Source: Streptomyces durocortorensis
GTDB taxonomy: Bacteria > Actinomycetota > Actinomycetes > Streptomycetales > Streptomycetaceae
DNA length: 64,000 nucleotides
NCBI RefSeq assembly: GCF_031760065.1
Contig: NZ_CP134500.1
Coordinates: 682,001-746,000 of the forward strand
Reading direction: 5' to 3'
This document shows positions 35,981 to 45,275 of this stretch, piece after piece. The position numbers were made by a program, and so were the translations under genes. The stretch's first letter is position 1; every line of letters begins with the position of its first letter. The notes beneath the pieces are model-generated. The model was not told the origin of the DNA and did not search any database. It worked only from the letters and a program-made list of their open reading frames with translations.

Positions 35981-36661
35981 TCAGAGGAGGCGGAGGCGGT
36001 ACGGGGGCCCTCGCCGGGAGACGCTGTGCCGGGCGAGAAGGTCCCGGCGGCGGCCGGGCCTGCGGCAGGTGCGCCGTGGGGCGGGGTCCGCCGGGGCGGG
36101 CGGTGTCGCGGACCACAGGCGCAGGGCCGACCGCAGCGGGGCCCGTACGAACAGCACCAGGGAGCGGCCCAGCCGGGCGGCGGCGACCTCGCCGCGCCAC
36201 AGCCACCAGCCGCAGATGAGCCCGGCGATCGCGTGGGCGGCTGCCATGCCCGTGGTGAACAGCGAGCCATCGAAGGCCGCCAGAACCCCCATCAGGTCCG
36301 ACGGGCCTCCGATCGACATGTCGTGGGCGGAGTGGCTCATCGCGCCCGGCAGATGGTGGGAGCCGCCCATGCGGTGCGCACCGGCACCGGACGGCAGCCA
36401 GGAACCGGCCGCGCTGAGGAAGCCGTGCAACCCCAACTGGCCCGAGGCGTGGGCCGCGACGGTCACCGGAGCGTTCCGTTCCCGTGCCGCGAGCCACCAC
36501 CCCGCGCCGCCCACCGGCAGCAGCGCGGCGGCCTGGACGGAGAGAGGCAGGGGCGTGCCGGACATCAGCGCGTGGCCGAGCCCGGACACGGCGACGCACA
36601 CCAAGGCGAACAGCGCGGTGCGCCCGAGTCGGAGTGCGGTTCCGGCTCCCATGGCGGCCAT
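35981..36661 (-). CDS. Integral membrane protein (DUF5134-like, His/Met-rich loop)
   Basis: 226 residues from ATG 36661 (ATG 36652 also possible). Four hydrophobic segments are visible (TALFALVCVAVSGLGHAL, QAAALLPVGGAGWWLAA, QLGLHGFLSAAG and AAAHAIAGLICGWWLW), with a His/Met/Ser-rich loop (HRMGGSHHLPGAMSHSAHDM) that could bind copper or other metals. The C-terminal 50 residues are Arg/Pro-rich and cytoplasmic. The domain name is tentative. Its neighbours are an ECF sigma gene downstream and a divergent universal stress protein. Confidence 0.7.
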   Translation of the reverse strand: MAAMGAGTALRLGRTALFALVCVAVSGLGHALMSGTPLPLSVQAAALLPVGGAGWWLAARERNAPVTVAAHASGQLGLHGFLSAAGSWLPSGAGAHRMGGSHHLPGAMSHSAHDMSIGGPSDLMGVLAAFDGSLFTTGMAAAHAIAGLICGWWLWRGEVAAARLGRSLVLFVRAPLRSALRLWSATPPAPADPAPRRTCRRPGRRRDLLARHSVSRRGPPYRLRLL

Positions 36662-36746
36662 CGTGCCAGCACCACCCACCCCGGCGAGAAGGGGGCCGTA
36701 GGCGACAAATGCCGGGGTTCACCTTGTTTACCCCAGGAGCATCAAG

Positions 36747-36762
36747 TGTGATTCACATCACA
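36747..36762. promoter_or_regulatory. Consensus CRP-type box upstream of the universal stress protein
   Basis: TGTGATTCACATCACA matches TGTGA-N6-TCACA exactly and contains the GTG-N6-CAC core reported for Streptomyces Crp. It lies 84 bp before the USP ATG and 85 bp before the divergent membrane-protein start, so it could act on either. Confidence 0.6.
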
Positions 36763-36846
36763 AAAGAGTGCCGGGAACTTTCCCCGCCCCCCACCCGACT
36801 GCTCCGACGACGGGAGGCGCGCACCCGCAGACGTACGCTCGGAGAC

Positions 36847-37719
36847 ATGACCACTACCGATACCGATCTTCCCGTGATCGCCGCCGTAGACGGTTCCACG
36901 CACAGCTGGCAGGCGCTCGACTGGGCCACGCACGAGGCCGCTCGGCGCCGGCTCCCCCTGCTGATCGTCCACGTCCGCCCGCTCACCCGGCAGGCCGACG
37001 AGCAGACCCGGCGGCGCGAGGCGGACGAGCTGCTGGCCGACGCCGTACGCCGGAGCGCGCGGACCGTTCCGGATCTGCGCCCCTCGACGCTTGCGCCTCT
37101 GGACTTCCCGTCGGCCGCGCTGGTCTCGCTCGGCCGGGACGCCTCGATGATCGTGGTCGGCTCGCGAGGGCTCGGCGGCTTCCGGTCGCTGATGATCGGC
37201 TCCAACAGTCTCGCCACCGCATCGATGGCGAGCTGTCCGGTAGTGGTCGTGCAGGACGGCCGTCCTGAGGAGGACGACCAGCCCGGGGACCTGGAGGTCT
37301 TCACCGACATCGTGGCGGGGGTGGCCGCCGACGAGAGCAGCGAGGCGGTCCTGGAGTTCGCCTTCGCCACCGCGGCCTCCCGGCCGGACGCGCGGCTGCG
37401 GATCGTGCACGGCTGGACGATGTTCTCCTCGATGCTCGCGGGCGGTCCCGCCCTGGACCGGGAGGCGGCGGCGGGCTCGGCCGCGCGAACCCTGGCGGAG
37501 CTGACCTCGGGCTGGCACGAGAAGTACCCGCAGGTGGAGATCGTCCGGGAGCCGGTCAACGGCTCCGCCGCACGCACCCTGGTGACCGCGTCGGCGACCG
37601 CGGCGCTGACGGTGATCGGCCGCCGCAGGGGCGGCGAGTCGCTCGGGCTCGGGCTGTCCCCGGTGGCACAGACGACGCTCACGCACGCGCTCGGGCCGGT
37701 CGCGGTCGTGCCCTGCTGA
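36847..37719 (+). CDS. Universal stress protein with two USP domains
   Basis: 290 residues from ATG 36847 (GGAG six bases upstream). USP domain 1 covers about 8-138 (VIAAVDGSTHSWQALDWATH, MIVVGSRGLGGFRSLMIGSN, ending ASCPVVVVQD), domain 2 about 150-290 (IVAGVAADESSEAVLEFAFA, LTVIGRRRGGESLGLG, ALGPVAVVPC). Both keep the GxxGxxxxxxxGS-like ATP loop, more clearly in domain 1. Such tandem proteins in actinobacteria accompany hypoxia or stasis. A CRP-type box lies upstream. Confidence 0.93.
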   Translation: MTTTDTDLPVIAAVDGSTHSWQALDWATHEAARRRLPLLIVHVRPLTRQADEQTRRREADELLADAVRRSARTVPDLRPSTLAPLDFPSAALVSLGRDASMIVVGSRGLGGFRSLMIGSNSLATASMASCPVVVVQDGRPEEDDQPGDLEVFTDIVAGVAADESSEAVLEFAFATAASRPDARLRIVHGWTMFSSMLAGGPALDREAAAGSAARTLAELTSGWHEKYPQVEIVREPVNGSAARTLVTASATAALTVIGRRRGGESLGLGLSPVAQTTLTHALGPVAVVPC

Positions 37720-37796
37720 GCGGTGCCACCCCTGTGAGGCCGCCTCCCCGCTGCGGACCTCTTGGCCTGGCGGGCTGCTTGACCGAGACTTGCCCG

Positions 37797-38267
37797 ATGA
37801 CACAGCGTGTGGCACTCGCGACCGTACTGGACCGGCTTGCCATCGATGACGTGATCACCGGGTACGCGGTGGCCGTGGACGACGGGGCCTGGTCGGACTA
37901 CGGAGCCCTGTTCACCGAGGACGGCCGCGCGGACTACCGGGAAGCGGGCGGGGCCGAGGGCCCGGCCGACGAGATCGCCCGGTGGCTCGCGGAGACGATG
38001 AGCCTCTTCCCCGTCCGCCAGCACCTGATCGTCAACCGCCGCATCGAGCTGGAGGACCTGGGCGGCTATCCGGGCGACCGGGCACAGGTGCGGGCCGACT
38101 ACCTCAACCCGATGCGCCTGGCCCGGAAGGATGACGCGGGAGCGGACAACGCGCCCGACTTCGTCACCGGCGGCCGCTACACCTTCGAGCTGCGCCGCGC
38201 CGACCCGGGCTGGCTGATCCGTACGGTCACCGTCAACGAGAAGTGGCGGCGGGCACCGAGCGGGTAG
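37797..38267 (+). CDS. SnoaL-like/NTF2-fold protein
   Basis: 156 residues with the SnoaL_4 layout: an N-terminal helix pair LDRLAIDDVITGYAVAVDDG, ALFTEDGRADYREAGG, central RQHLIVNRRIELEDLGG and a C-terminal strand GRYTFELRRADPGWLIRTVT. The NTF2 fold serves as a small-molecule pocket in cyclases, dehydratases and hydroxylation partners; the conserved D-H pair of ring-hydroxylating types is only partly visible. It stands alone, 77 bp after the USP gene. Confidence 0.86.
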   Translation: MTQRVALATVLDRLAIDDVITGYAVAVDDGAWSDYGALFTEDGRADYREAGGAEGPADEIARWLAETMSLFPVRQHLIVNRRIELEDLGGYPGDRAQVRADYLNPMRLARKDDAGADNAPDFVTGGRYTFELRRADPGWLIRTVTVNEKWRRAPSG

Positions 38268-38439
38268 GCCGCATCGGCCGGGGCGGGGCAGGGCCGCATG
38301 CCCCGCACGGCCGTGTCCCCTGTCCGGCGGGGAGCACCTGCCCCACACTGGGTGGACAGGGGCGGACCGGCACCGGGGTACACGGGGGCGGACCGGAGAA
38401 GGCAGCCGACCGCCCGCGCACCACCGAGGAGGCCACGGC

Positions 38440-40047
38440 ATGCGGACCCCGGACGGCGGGCCCTCGGCCCGTGACCGGCTCCTCGCCTCCCGCTGGGGCC
38501 GTGCCGGGGCGGCGCTGCTCGCCGGGGCACTGCCCGCGCTGGCCTTTCCCGCACCCGGCCTCTGGTGGTTCGCCTATGTGGCCCTCGTCCCCTGGCTGCT
38601 GCTGATCCGCGGCGCGGGCACGCCCCGCCGGGCGGCGCTGGACGGCTGGATCGGTGGGATCGGCTTCGTCATCGCCGTGCACCACTGGCTGATGCCGAGC
38701 CTCCATGTCTTCATCGTGCTGCTGGCCGCGCTGCTCGGGCTGCTCTGGATCCCCTGGGGGCTGCTGGTGTTCCGGCTGCTCGGCGGCGCGCCCTCCGCAT
38801 GGCGGGCCGTGGCCGCGGTGATCATCGTGCCCTCCGGGTGGCTGATGATCGAGCTGGTCCGCTCCTGGGAAGGGCTCGGCGGTCCCTGGGGCCTGCTCGG
38901 CGCGAGTCAGTGGGAGGTCTCCCCGGCCCTGCGGGTGGCTTCGGTCGGCGGGGTGTGGCTGGTGAGCCTGCTGGTGCTCGCGGTGAACACCGGCACGGCC
39001 CTGCTGATCGCCGTGCCGGCCGCCCGGCGGACCGCCGGTGTCGCACTGGTGGTGTGCGCCCTGTCCGTCACCGCGATGTGGGCGTGGGCACCCCGGCCCG
39101 AGAGCACCGGCACGGCCCGGATCGCCGTCGTGCAGCCGGGCGTCATCGAGGGGCCCGGCAGTGTCGCGCGCCGCCTCGACCGGGGCGAGGAGCTGACCCG
39201 CTCGCTGGAGGGCCGGGGGGTGGACCTGGTGGTGTGGGGCGAGAGCAGCATCGGGGCGGGCGCGTGGCAGGACCCGGAGACCGCGCGGCGACTGGCGGAG
39301 CTGTCCCGCCGGGTCGGCGCCGATCTGCTGGTCAATGTGGACGCCCGGCAGACCAACGGCACGGGGAGGTCGGGGATCTTCAAGTCGGCGGTGCTCGTGG
39401 GGCCGGACGGGCCCACCGGGGACCGCTACGACAAGATGCGTCTGGTCCCGTTCGGTGAGTACGTCCCGGCCCGCGCTCTGCTGGGGTGGGTTACCTCCGT
39501 GGGGCGGGCGGCGGGCGAGGACCGGCTGCGCGGCGACCGCCAGGTGGTGATGCCCCTGCCGGACGGTGCCCGGGGGCTCCGGGTCGGTCCGCTGGTCTGC
39601 TTCGAGTCGGCGTTCCCCGACATGAGCAGGCGGCTGGTCCGCGACGGTGCGCAGGTGCTCGTCGCCCAGTCCGCCACCTCGACGTTCCAGGACAGCTGGG
39701 CCCCGGCCCAGCACGCGTCGCTGGGGGCCCTGCGGGCCGCCGAGAACGGCCGCCCCGTGGTGCACGCCACGCTGACCGGGGTCAGCGCGGCGTACGGGCC
39801 CCGTGGTGAACGGCTGGGCCGCCCGCTCGGTACGGACGCGAGTGCGGCGGAGGTGTTCGACGTGCCGGTGGCCCGCGGGACCACGCTCTACGGCCGCCTG
39901 GGCGACTGGCCGGTGTACGGGGCGATGGGGGCGATGGCCGTACTGTGCGCCGCCGTGGGGGTGCGGGCCCTCAGGAAGCCTGCTCCAGGGCCTCCCGGAC
40001 CACCCGCTCACACAGCTCATGGGTCGCCAGAGCGTCCCGGGCACTGA
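38440..40047 (+). CDS. lnt: Apolipoprotein N-acyltransferase
   Basis: 535 residues starting at ATG 38440, GAGGAGG well placed. Residues about 20-215 contain six to seven membrane segments; residues 225-475 form the nitrilase-type catalytic domain with Glu in LVVWGESSIG, Lys in YDKMRLVPFGEYVP and Cys in LVCFESAFPDM. A final membrane helix lies near the C-terminus. It N-acylates the lipid-modified cysteine of lipoproteins. Streptomyces have two lnt paralogues, and this window alone cannot say which is active. Its 3' end overlaps the convergent oxidoreductase by 77 bp. Confidence 0.93.
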   Translation: MRTPDGGPSARDRLLASRWGRAGAALLAGALPALAFPAPGLWWFAYVALVPWLLLIRGAGTPRRAALDGWIGGIGFVIAVHHWLMPSLHVFIVLLAALLGLLWIPWGLLVFRLLGGAPSAWRAVAAVIIVPSGWLMIELVRSWEGLGGPWGLLGASQWEVSPALRVASVGGVWLVSLLVLAVNTGTALLIAVPAARRTAGVALVVCALSVTAMWAWAPRPESTGTARIAVVQPGVIEGPGSVARRLDRGEELTRSLEGRGVDLVVWGESSIGAGAWQDPETARRLAELSRRVGADLLVNVDARQTNGTGRSGIFKSAVLVGPDGPTGDRYDKMRLVPFGEYVPARALLGWVTSVGRAAGEDRLRGDRQVVMPLPDGARGLRVGPLVCFESAFPDMSRRLVRDGAQVLVAQSATSTFQDSWAPAQHASLGALRAAENGRPVVHATLTGVSAAYGPRGERLGRPLGTDASAAEVFDVPVARGTTLYGRLGDWPVYGAMGAMAVLCAAVGVRALRKPAPGPPGPPAHTAHGSPERPGH

Positions 40048-40876
40048 GTGTCCCGCCCTCGCGCACGGCGTCGAGGAAGGCGTGGACGCAGGCCTCGATA
40101 CCGCGCTGGCGGGCCACCGGAACCCAGTCGCCGCGCCGCCGCACCGAGGGCTGGCCCTTGTGGTCGATGACATCCGCGATATTGAGGACCTGACGCTTGG
40201 TGTCCTGGCCGGAGACCTCCAGGACCTCCTCGGTCGAGCCGTTCAGCCGGTTCATCATGCCGATCGCCGTGAACCCGTCACCGGACAGCTGGAGCACCAC
40301 GTGGTGCATCAGGCCGTCCACGATCCGGGCGCGCACGGTGGTGTGGTCGACGGGGCCCGGCAGAAGGAAGCGCAGCGTGTCGACGACGTGGATGAAGTCG
40401 TCGAGGATCATGGAGCGGGGGTCCTCGGGGAGCCCCACCCGGTTCTTCTGCATCAGGATCAGCTCGCGCGGGTGCTCGGCGCACTGCGAGTAGCTCGGGG
40501 CGAACCGCCGGTTGAAGCCGACGGCGAGGCTGACGCCGCGTTCCTCCGCGAGGTTCACCAGCCGCTCGGACTCGGCGTACTCGTAGGCGATCGGCTTGTC
40601 GACATAGGTGGCGACCCCGGCGTCGAGGAGCCGCTCCACGATCTGCGGGTGCACGGCGGTCGGCGCGTGCACGAAGGCCGCGTCCAGCCCTTCGGCGAGC
40701 AGGGAGTCAAGGCTCGTGTGCCGCGCGCCGGCCGGAACGCGGTGGGCGTCGCCGACCCGGTGGAGCGTGGCGGGGGTGCGGGTCTGCAGATGCAGGTCGA
40801 CCCCTGGGACGGCGGCGAGCACCGGCAGGTACGCCTTCTGCGCGATGTCGCCCAGCCCGATACAACCGATCTTCAC
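39971..40876 (-). CDS. Gfo/Idh/MocA-family oxidoreductase
   Basis: 301 residues from GTG 40876 with AGGGAG upstream. The N-terminal Rossmann fold reads VKIGCIGLGDIAQKAYLPVL, followed by HAPTAVHPQIVERLLDAG, the signature VATYVDKPIA with the catalytic lysine, and GFNRRFAPSYS. The C-terminal domain is short but intact. Family members oxidise sugars, cyclitols or related alcohols with NAD(P). No sugar cluster is adjacent, so the substrate is unknown. Confidence 0.92.
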   Translation of the reverse strand: MKIGCIGLGDIAQKAYLPVLAAVPGVDLHLQTRTPATLHRVGDAHRVPAGARHTSLDSLLAEGLDAAFVHAPTAVHPQIVERLLDAGVATYVDKPIAYEYAESERLVNLAEERGVSLAVGFNRRFAPSYSQCAEHPRELILMQKNRVGLPEDPRSMILDDFIHVVDTLRFLLPGPVDHTTVRARIVDGLMHHVVLQLSGDGFTAIGMMNRLNGSTEEVLEVSGQDTKRQVLNIADVIDHKGQPSVRRRGDWVPVARQRGIEACVHAFLDAVREGGTLSARDALATHELCERVVREALEQAS

Positions 40877-41018
40877 GAGGGTCTCCCTGTTCGCCGTGAC
40901 GCACTGCTGTTCCGCTGTTCCGCCACGGCAGCATACGTCCGGTCCGTGGCGGCCCCGCTCGCCGGTTCCCCGGCGAAACCCCTGGCCAGGGACATGATCA
41001 TGGACAAGGATGGCCGCC

Positions 41019-41597
41019 ATGACTTCTTCCACGGCTCCTTCCGTGTCGTCTTCGTCGTCTTCCGCGTCCCCCTCCGCGACCTCTTCCGCACTGCCCCAGC
41101 GCTCCGAGCCCGCTCTGGACGCCGCCGAGCGCCCCATGCTGGAGGGCTGGCTCGACCACCACCGTGAGACGCTCGCTCTGAAGTGCGCCGGTCTCACGGA
41201 CGCGCAGCTGCGCGAGGCGTCCGTCCCGCCCTCCGCGTTGACCCTCCTCGGCCTCGTACGGCATCTGGCCGAGGTGGAGCGGTTCTGGTTCCGCGAGATC
41301 CTGGAGGGCGCGGAGCTGCCGGACCTCTACTCCACCGAGGAGGACCCGGACGGGGACTTCACAGTCACGGAGTCCGACACCTGGGCCGAGGCGGAATCCG
41401 TGTGGCTGGCGGAGACGGCGGCGGCCCGCAGGAGCGCCGCCGCGTTCGGCCTGGACGACTTCTCCCAGGGCGTCGGCTCGTCCGGCGAGCCGTTCAGCCT
41501 CCGCTGGATCTATACGCACATGATCGAGGAGTACGCCCGGCACAACGGCCACGCCGACCTGCTGCGCGAGCGCGTCGACGGCGCCACCGGCGAGTGA
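41019..41597 (+). CDS. DinB-family protein (DUF664)
   Basis: 192 residues from ATG 41019 with AGGA upstream; the first 25 residues are a Ser/Ala-rich extension. A four-helix DinB bundle follows, with metal-ligand histidines in LEGWLDHHRETLALK, LGLVRHLAEVERFW and IYTHMIEEYARHNGHADLLR. DinB/YfiT proteins include mycothiol-dependent and bacillithiol-dependent transferases; the H-H-H triad is present, so a thiol transferase role is possible in this mycothiol-making genus. It is divergent from the Gfo/Idh gene. Confidence 0.9.
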   Translation: MTSSTAPSVSSSSSSASPSATSSALPQRSEPALDAAERPMLEGWLDHHRETLALKCAGLTDAQLREASVPPSALTLLGLVRHLAEVERFWFREILEGAELPDLYSTEEDPDGDFTVTESDTWAEAESVWLAETAAARRSAAAFGLDDFSQGVGSSGEPFSLRWIYTHMIEEYARHNGHADLLRERVDGATGE

Positions 41598-41703
41598 ACG
41601 AACCGGTGCACCGCCGGGCACGGGGCTGACCGGGTCACCCGTGCGGGCCATTTCTCGTCCACCGGCTCCCCGGGAGCCGTGGCGGGACCACAGAGTTACC
41701 CGG

Positions 41704-42189
41704 GTGCAGCGAACCAGAATCAGCGTTCAACTCCTGGTCGGCTTAGCGGTCACGGCCGTGTCCGGCTGCGTTTCGGTGACGCCCCCGGCCGGCCCTCCCG
41801 GCCATCCCCCGCCCCCGGGCGCCACCGGCCCGGCCCAGGACGTGGCCCCGCAGATCGTGCAGCCGCCCGCCCGCGAGGCACTGGAAGTCATGGTGGACCC
41901 GAGCCCCTCGGCCTCCCGGCCGCCCGCCCCCACGCCCCCGGCGGCCTCCGACGCCCGCCCGGCGCCCGGGCGGGCCGGACCGCCACCGGCGCGGGAGCGC
42001 ACGCACCTCCCACCGCGCACAAGACCTCCCCGGGTGCCGGGCGTCCCTCCCGTCGTGGTGCCCGTGCCCTCCGTACCACGCCTCCCGGGAAGTGGCGGGA
42101 CGGACGTCTGCGCGCTGGGCAGGGGGTACGGCGGCTGGCCGGCGGGCAGCCGGGAAGCCCGCAGTTGCGAGGAGGTGTACGGCCGCTGA
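41704..42189 (+). CDS. Small Pro-rich lipoprotein
   Basis: 161 residues from GTG 41704, with no good ribosome-binding site. A lipoprotein signal (VQRTRISVQLLVGLAVTAVS) ends at Cys22, followed by a long Pro/Ala-rich extended region and a short C-terminal domain DVCALGRGYGGWPAGSREAR with two cysteines (the other in SCEEVYGR). It would sit on the outer face of the membrane. The function is unknown; the C-terminal CALGRGYG motif recurs in Streptomyces surface proteins by my recollection. Confidence 0.7.
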   Translation: MQRTRISVQLLVGLAVTAVSGCVSVTPPAGPPGHPPPPGATGPAQDVAPQIVQPPAREALEVMVDPSPSASRPPAPTPPAASDARPAPGRAGPPPARERTHLPPRTRPPRVPGVPPVVVPVPSVPRLPGSGGTDVCALGRGYGGWPAGSREARSCEEVYGR

Positions 42190-42234
42190 CGCGGAACTCC
42201 CGGACGCGGCGGCCTCGCCCGGAGCCGTACCCGG

Positions 42235-42708
42235 TCACTGCTGCCGCATACGGAGCTCCAGCCGGTCGATCGCGGCCCGCACCCCGCCTCCGTTTCCGCC
42301 GTCCACGAGCGCGTCGGCGGCGGCGCGGGCCCGGCGGAGGTGGAGGCGTGCCGAGTCCGGGCGCTGGAGCTTGAGGTAGTCCGCCGCGAGGTTGAGGTGG
42401 AGCGAGGGGTAGAACGCCCGGACGGCCAGGGTGTCCCGGTGCTCCGCCGCCCGCTCCTCGCTCAGCCCCTCGGCGGCCGTCAGCGCACGCAGGTCCCAGG
42501 CCAGCTCGTCGCCGGGATCGTCCTGCGTGTCGGCCATGTAGTGCGCGAGGGTGCAGCGGTGCAGGGCGTCGCCGTCCGCGCCGAGCTCCGACCAGAGGAC
42601 ACCGAAGCGGTTGCGGGCCTCCTCGCGGTCACCCCCGTGGAGCAGCATGACCGCCTGGCCGATCCTGGTCATCACGGCGTCCTCGGACGCCTCCTGCTGC
42701 TCCACCAC
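42235..42708 (-). CDS. Helical TPR-like protein of unknown function
   Basis: 157 residues from GTG 42708 with GAGGAG eight bases upstream. It is all-helical; TPR-like pairs are seen at GDREEARNRFGVLWSELGA and FYPSLHLNLAADYLKLQRPD followed by SARLHLRRARAAADALVDGG. TPR-like bundles bind peptides. It is convergent with the lipoprotein gene (46 bp apart) and its partners are unknown. Confidence 0.8.
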   Translation of the reverse strand: MVEQQEASEDAVMTRIGQAVMLLHGGDREEARNRFGVLWSELGADGDALHRCTLAHYMADTQDDPGDELAWDLRALTAAEGLSEERAAEHRDTLAVRAFYPSLHLNLAADYLKLQRPDSARLHLRRARAAADALVDGGNGGGVRAAIDRLELRMRQQ

Positions 42709-42860
42709 TGCGGTCTCCTCGTGCCCGTGCTGCCGGTTGCGGTCGTTCCGACGCTAACGCCGGGATTCCGCATTACCGCTCAGACACGGACGTACCACGC
42801 AAGGACCGAACAGACCGATCGAACACGCGCATACCGACCGGACTCAGCGGCCCCGGCACG

Positions 42861-43544
42861 TCAGCCGAGGTCGGGGATGCGCCAGTCGATCGGCTCGTGG
42901 CCCTGGGCTGCCACGGCCTCGTTGATCTGGGTGAAGGGGCGGGAGCCGAAGAACCGCTTCGCGGAGAGCGGCGAGGGGTGCGCGCCCTTCACCACGACGT
43001 GGCGCTCCTCGTCGATCAGGGGCAGCTTCTTCTGCGCGTAGTTGCCCCAGAGCACGAAGACCGCCGGGTCGGGCCGGTCGGCGACGGCACGGATCACGGC
43101 GTCGGTGATCTTCTCCCAGCCCTTGCCCTTGTGGGAGTTGGCCTCGCCGCCCCGCACGGTGAGCACGGCGTTGAGCAGGAGGACGCCCTGCTCGGCCCAC
43201 GGCATCAGATAGCCGTTGTCCGGGACGGGCAGGCCGAGCTCCTGGTTCATCTCCTTGTAGATGTTGCGCAAGGACGGAGGCGTCTTGACTCCGGGCCGCA
43301 CGGAGAAACACAGCCCGTGCCCCTGGCCCTCCCCGTGGTAGGGGTCCTGGCCGAGGATGAGGACCTTGACCCGGTCGTAGGGGGTGGCGTCCAGGGCGGC
43401 GAAGACCTGCTCGCGCGGCGGATACACGGGACCCTTGGCCCGCTCCTCCTCGACGAAGTCCGCCAGCTCCTTGACGTACGGCTTCTGCAGTTCTTCGCCG
43501 AGGACGCCGCGCCAGGACTCGGGCAGCAGGTCGATATCGGTCAC
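42861..43544 (-). CDS. ung: Family 1 uracil-DNA glycosylase
   Basis: 227 residues, GTG 43544 chosen because GGAGG is eight bases upstream (GTG 43550 is closer to it). Motifs are complete: catalytic water-activating loop GQDPYHGEGQGHGL, LLLNAVLTV, WGNYAQKK for base recognition (Asn), and HPSPLSAKRFFGSRPF for DNA minor-groove insertion with its histidine. It removes uracil from DNA in base-excision repair. Confidence 0.95.
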   Translation of the reverse strand: MTDIDLLPESWRGVLGEELQKPYVKELADFVEEERAKGPVYPPREQVFAALDATPYDRVKVLILGQDPYHGEGQGHGLCFSVRPGVKTPPSLRNIYKEMNQELGLPVPDNGYLMPWAEQGVLLLNAVLTVRGGEANSHKGKGWEKITDAVIRAVADRPDPAVFVLWGNYAQKKLPLIDEERHVVVKGAHPSPLSAKRFFGSRPFTQINEAVAAQGHEPIDWRIPDLG

Positions 43545-43661
43545 GTCCACAACCTCCGGTGAGCAACAGGTTCTTGATCCCAGAACCTACCGCCCGCCAC
43601 TGACAACGGACCCGCGAGCCGTATCGGCTGCTGCCGGCCGGCCCAGGGCCGGCCGGACCGG

Positions 43662-45242
43662 CTACCAGCTGGCCTTGCGGTACAGCTCCCACATCTGCAT
43701 GACGGTCTGCGGGTCGAGCGCGCGCTCGCCGCCGCCGATGTCCTCACCCGCCGCCACGTACAGCTTGCCCTGCCACAGCGGGAGCAGCCGGACGTCGTCG
43801 ACCAGGATCTCCTGGGCTCGCTCGAACTGCTTGCTGACCGCGCCCCGGTCGCTCTCCTGCCGCGAGGAGGGGATCAGCTGCTGGGTGATCTCCTTGTTGA
43901 TGTACGGGGTGCCGGTGACGCTCTCCTTGCCCACGAAGGGGGCGATGAAGTTGTCGGGGTCCGGGAAGTCCGGGAACCAGCCGCGGCCGAAGACCGGGTA
44001 CTCGCCCTTGTTGAAGCCTTCCTGGAACTCCTGCCAGGGCTTGCCGTTCAGCGTGATCTCGAACAGCCCGGAGCCTTCGAGCTGCCGCTTGAGCTCCTCG
44101 AACTCGGGCTCCGTGGAGGAGCCGTACCGGTCGGTGGTGTACCAGAAGCTCATCTTCACGGGCTCGGTGATGCCGGCCCCGGTGAGGATCTCCTCGGCCT
44201 TCTCCACGTCCGGGTCGCCGAAGGTGTCGAAGAAGCTCGTGGCGTGTCCGGCGATGCCCTTGGGAATCATGGAGTAGAGGGGCTCGGCGGTTCCCCGGTA
44301 GACCTTGGCGACCAGGGCGTCACGGTCCACGACGTGCGCGATGGCCTTGCGGACGGCGGGGTTCGCGGCGGCCGGGTCCTTCGGGTTGAAGACCAGGAAG
44401 CGGATGTCCGCGCCGGTGCTCTCGACGATCTGGAGGCCGGCGTTGTCGGCCTTGTTGTCCTCCAGGCTGACGACCTCCTCGGCGGTCAGACCCCGGTAGG
44501 TGGCGTCGATCTCCTTCGCCTTGAGCGCGCTCACCATCTCGGCGGACTTCTCGAAGTAGCGGATGGTGACCGCGTCGTTCTTCCGGTTGGCGAAGCCCTT
44601 GTAGTCCGGGTTCTTCTTCAGCTCGGCGGTGGCCCCGGCGTCGTAGGACTCCAGGAGGTACGGGCCGGAGCCGGTGACCTTGCCGTCGTCGCGGATCCCG
44701 TCCTTGCGGTAGTCGCCGGGGGCGACGAGCGACATGGCGGGAGTGGCCAGAATGAACGGGAACGTCGCGTCGGACTTGTTCAGGTGGAAGATGACGGTGT
44801 CGTCGCCCTTGGTCTCCACCCGGTCCAGCGAGCCGAGCATTCCGGCCGGGCCGCCCTTGAAGTGGATGTCCAGGACACGCTCGATCGAGTACTTGACGGC
44901 CTCGGCGTCGAGCTTCTCGCCATTGGAGAACTTGAGGTTCTTCTTGAGCGTGCACCGGTAGGCCATGCTCGTGGCGTCGGTGAACTTGCAGGATTCCGCC
45001 GCGTCCGGCTCCGGGCTCGTGCTGCCGGTGGGGAAGCTCACCAGGGTCTGGTAAACGTTCCGCATCAGTTCCCAGGAACCGTCCCAGGCTGCCGCCGGAT
45101 CGAGCGTGGACGGGGAGCTGGTCGTCCCGACGGTTATCTTCTGGTCCGTTTCCGATCCACTGTCGGAAAAGAGACCGCAGCCGGCCAGCAGAGAAAGGGA
45201 AGCTAGGGCTGCAGCGGCCTGCAGACTGGCCCGGTAGAACAC
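43662..45242 (-). CDS. Orphan peptide-binding lipoprotein (SBP_bac_5, DppA/OppA-like)
   Basis: 526 residues, GTG 45242 chosen. A lipobox LLAGC places the lipid on Cys22. The SBP_bac_5 fold follows with SPSTLDPAAAWDGSWELMRN, VYQTLVSF, GEKLDAEAVKYSIERVLD, VTGSGPYLLESYD and AVRKAIAHVVDRDALVAKV. Such proteins deliver oligopeptides or nickel to ABC permeases. No permease or ATPase gene is adjacent, so it must serve a distant transporter or act as a receptor. Its promoter is strong (next entry). Confidence 0.92.
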   Translation of the reverse strand: MFYRASLQAAAALASLSLLAGCGLFSDSGSETDQKITVGTTSSPSTLDPAAAWDGSWELMRNVYQTLVSFPTGSTSPEPDAAESCKFTDATSMAYRCTLKKNLKFSNGEKLDAEAVKYSIERVLDIHFKGGPAGMLGSLDRVETKGDDTVIFHLNKSDATFPFILATPAMSLVAPGDYRKDGIRDDGKVTGSGPYLLESYDAGATAELKKNPDYKGFANRKNDAVTIRYFEKSAEMVSALKAKEIDATYRGLTAEEVVSLEDNKADNAGLQIVESTGADIRFLVFNPKDPAAANPAVRKAIAHVVDRDALVAKVYRGTAEPLYSMIPKGIAGHATSFFDTFGDPDVEKAEEILTGAGITEPVKMSFWYTTDRYGSSTEPEFEELKRQLEGSGLFEITLNGKPWQEFQEGFNKGEYPVFGRGWFPDFPDPDNFIAPFVGKESVTGTPYINKEITQQLIPSSRQESDRGAVSKQFERAQEILVDDVRLLPLWQGKLYVAAGEDIGGGERALDPQTVMQMWELYRKASW

Positions 45243-45275
45243 GTGCACGCTCCTCGATCAGCCATGGGTCGGCAG

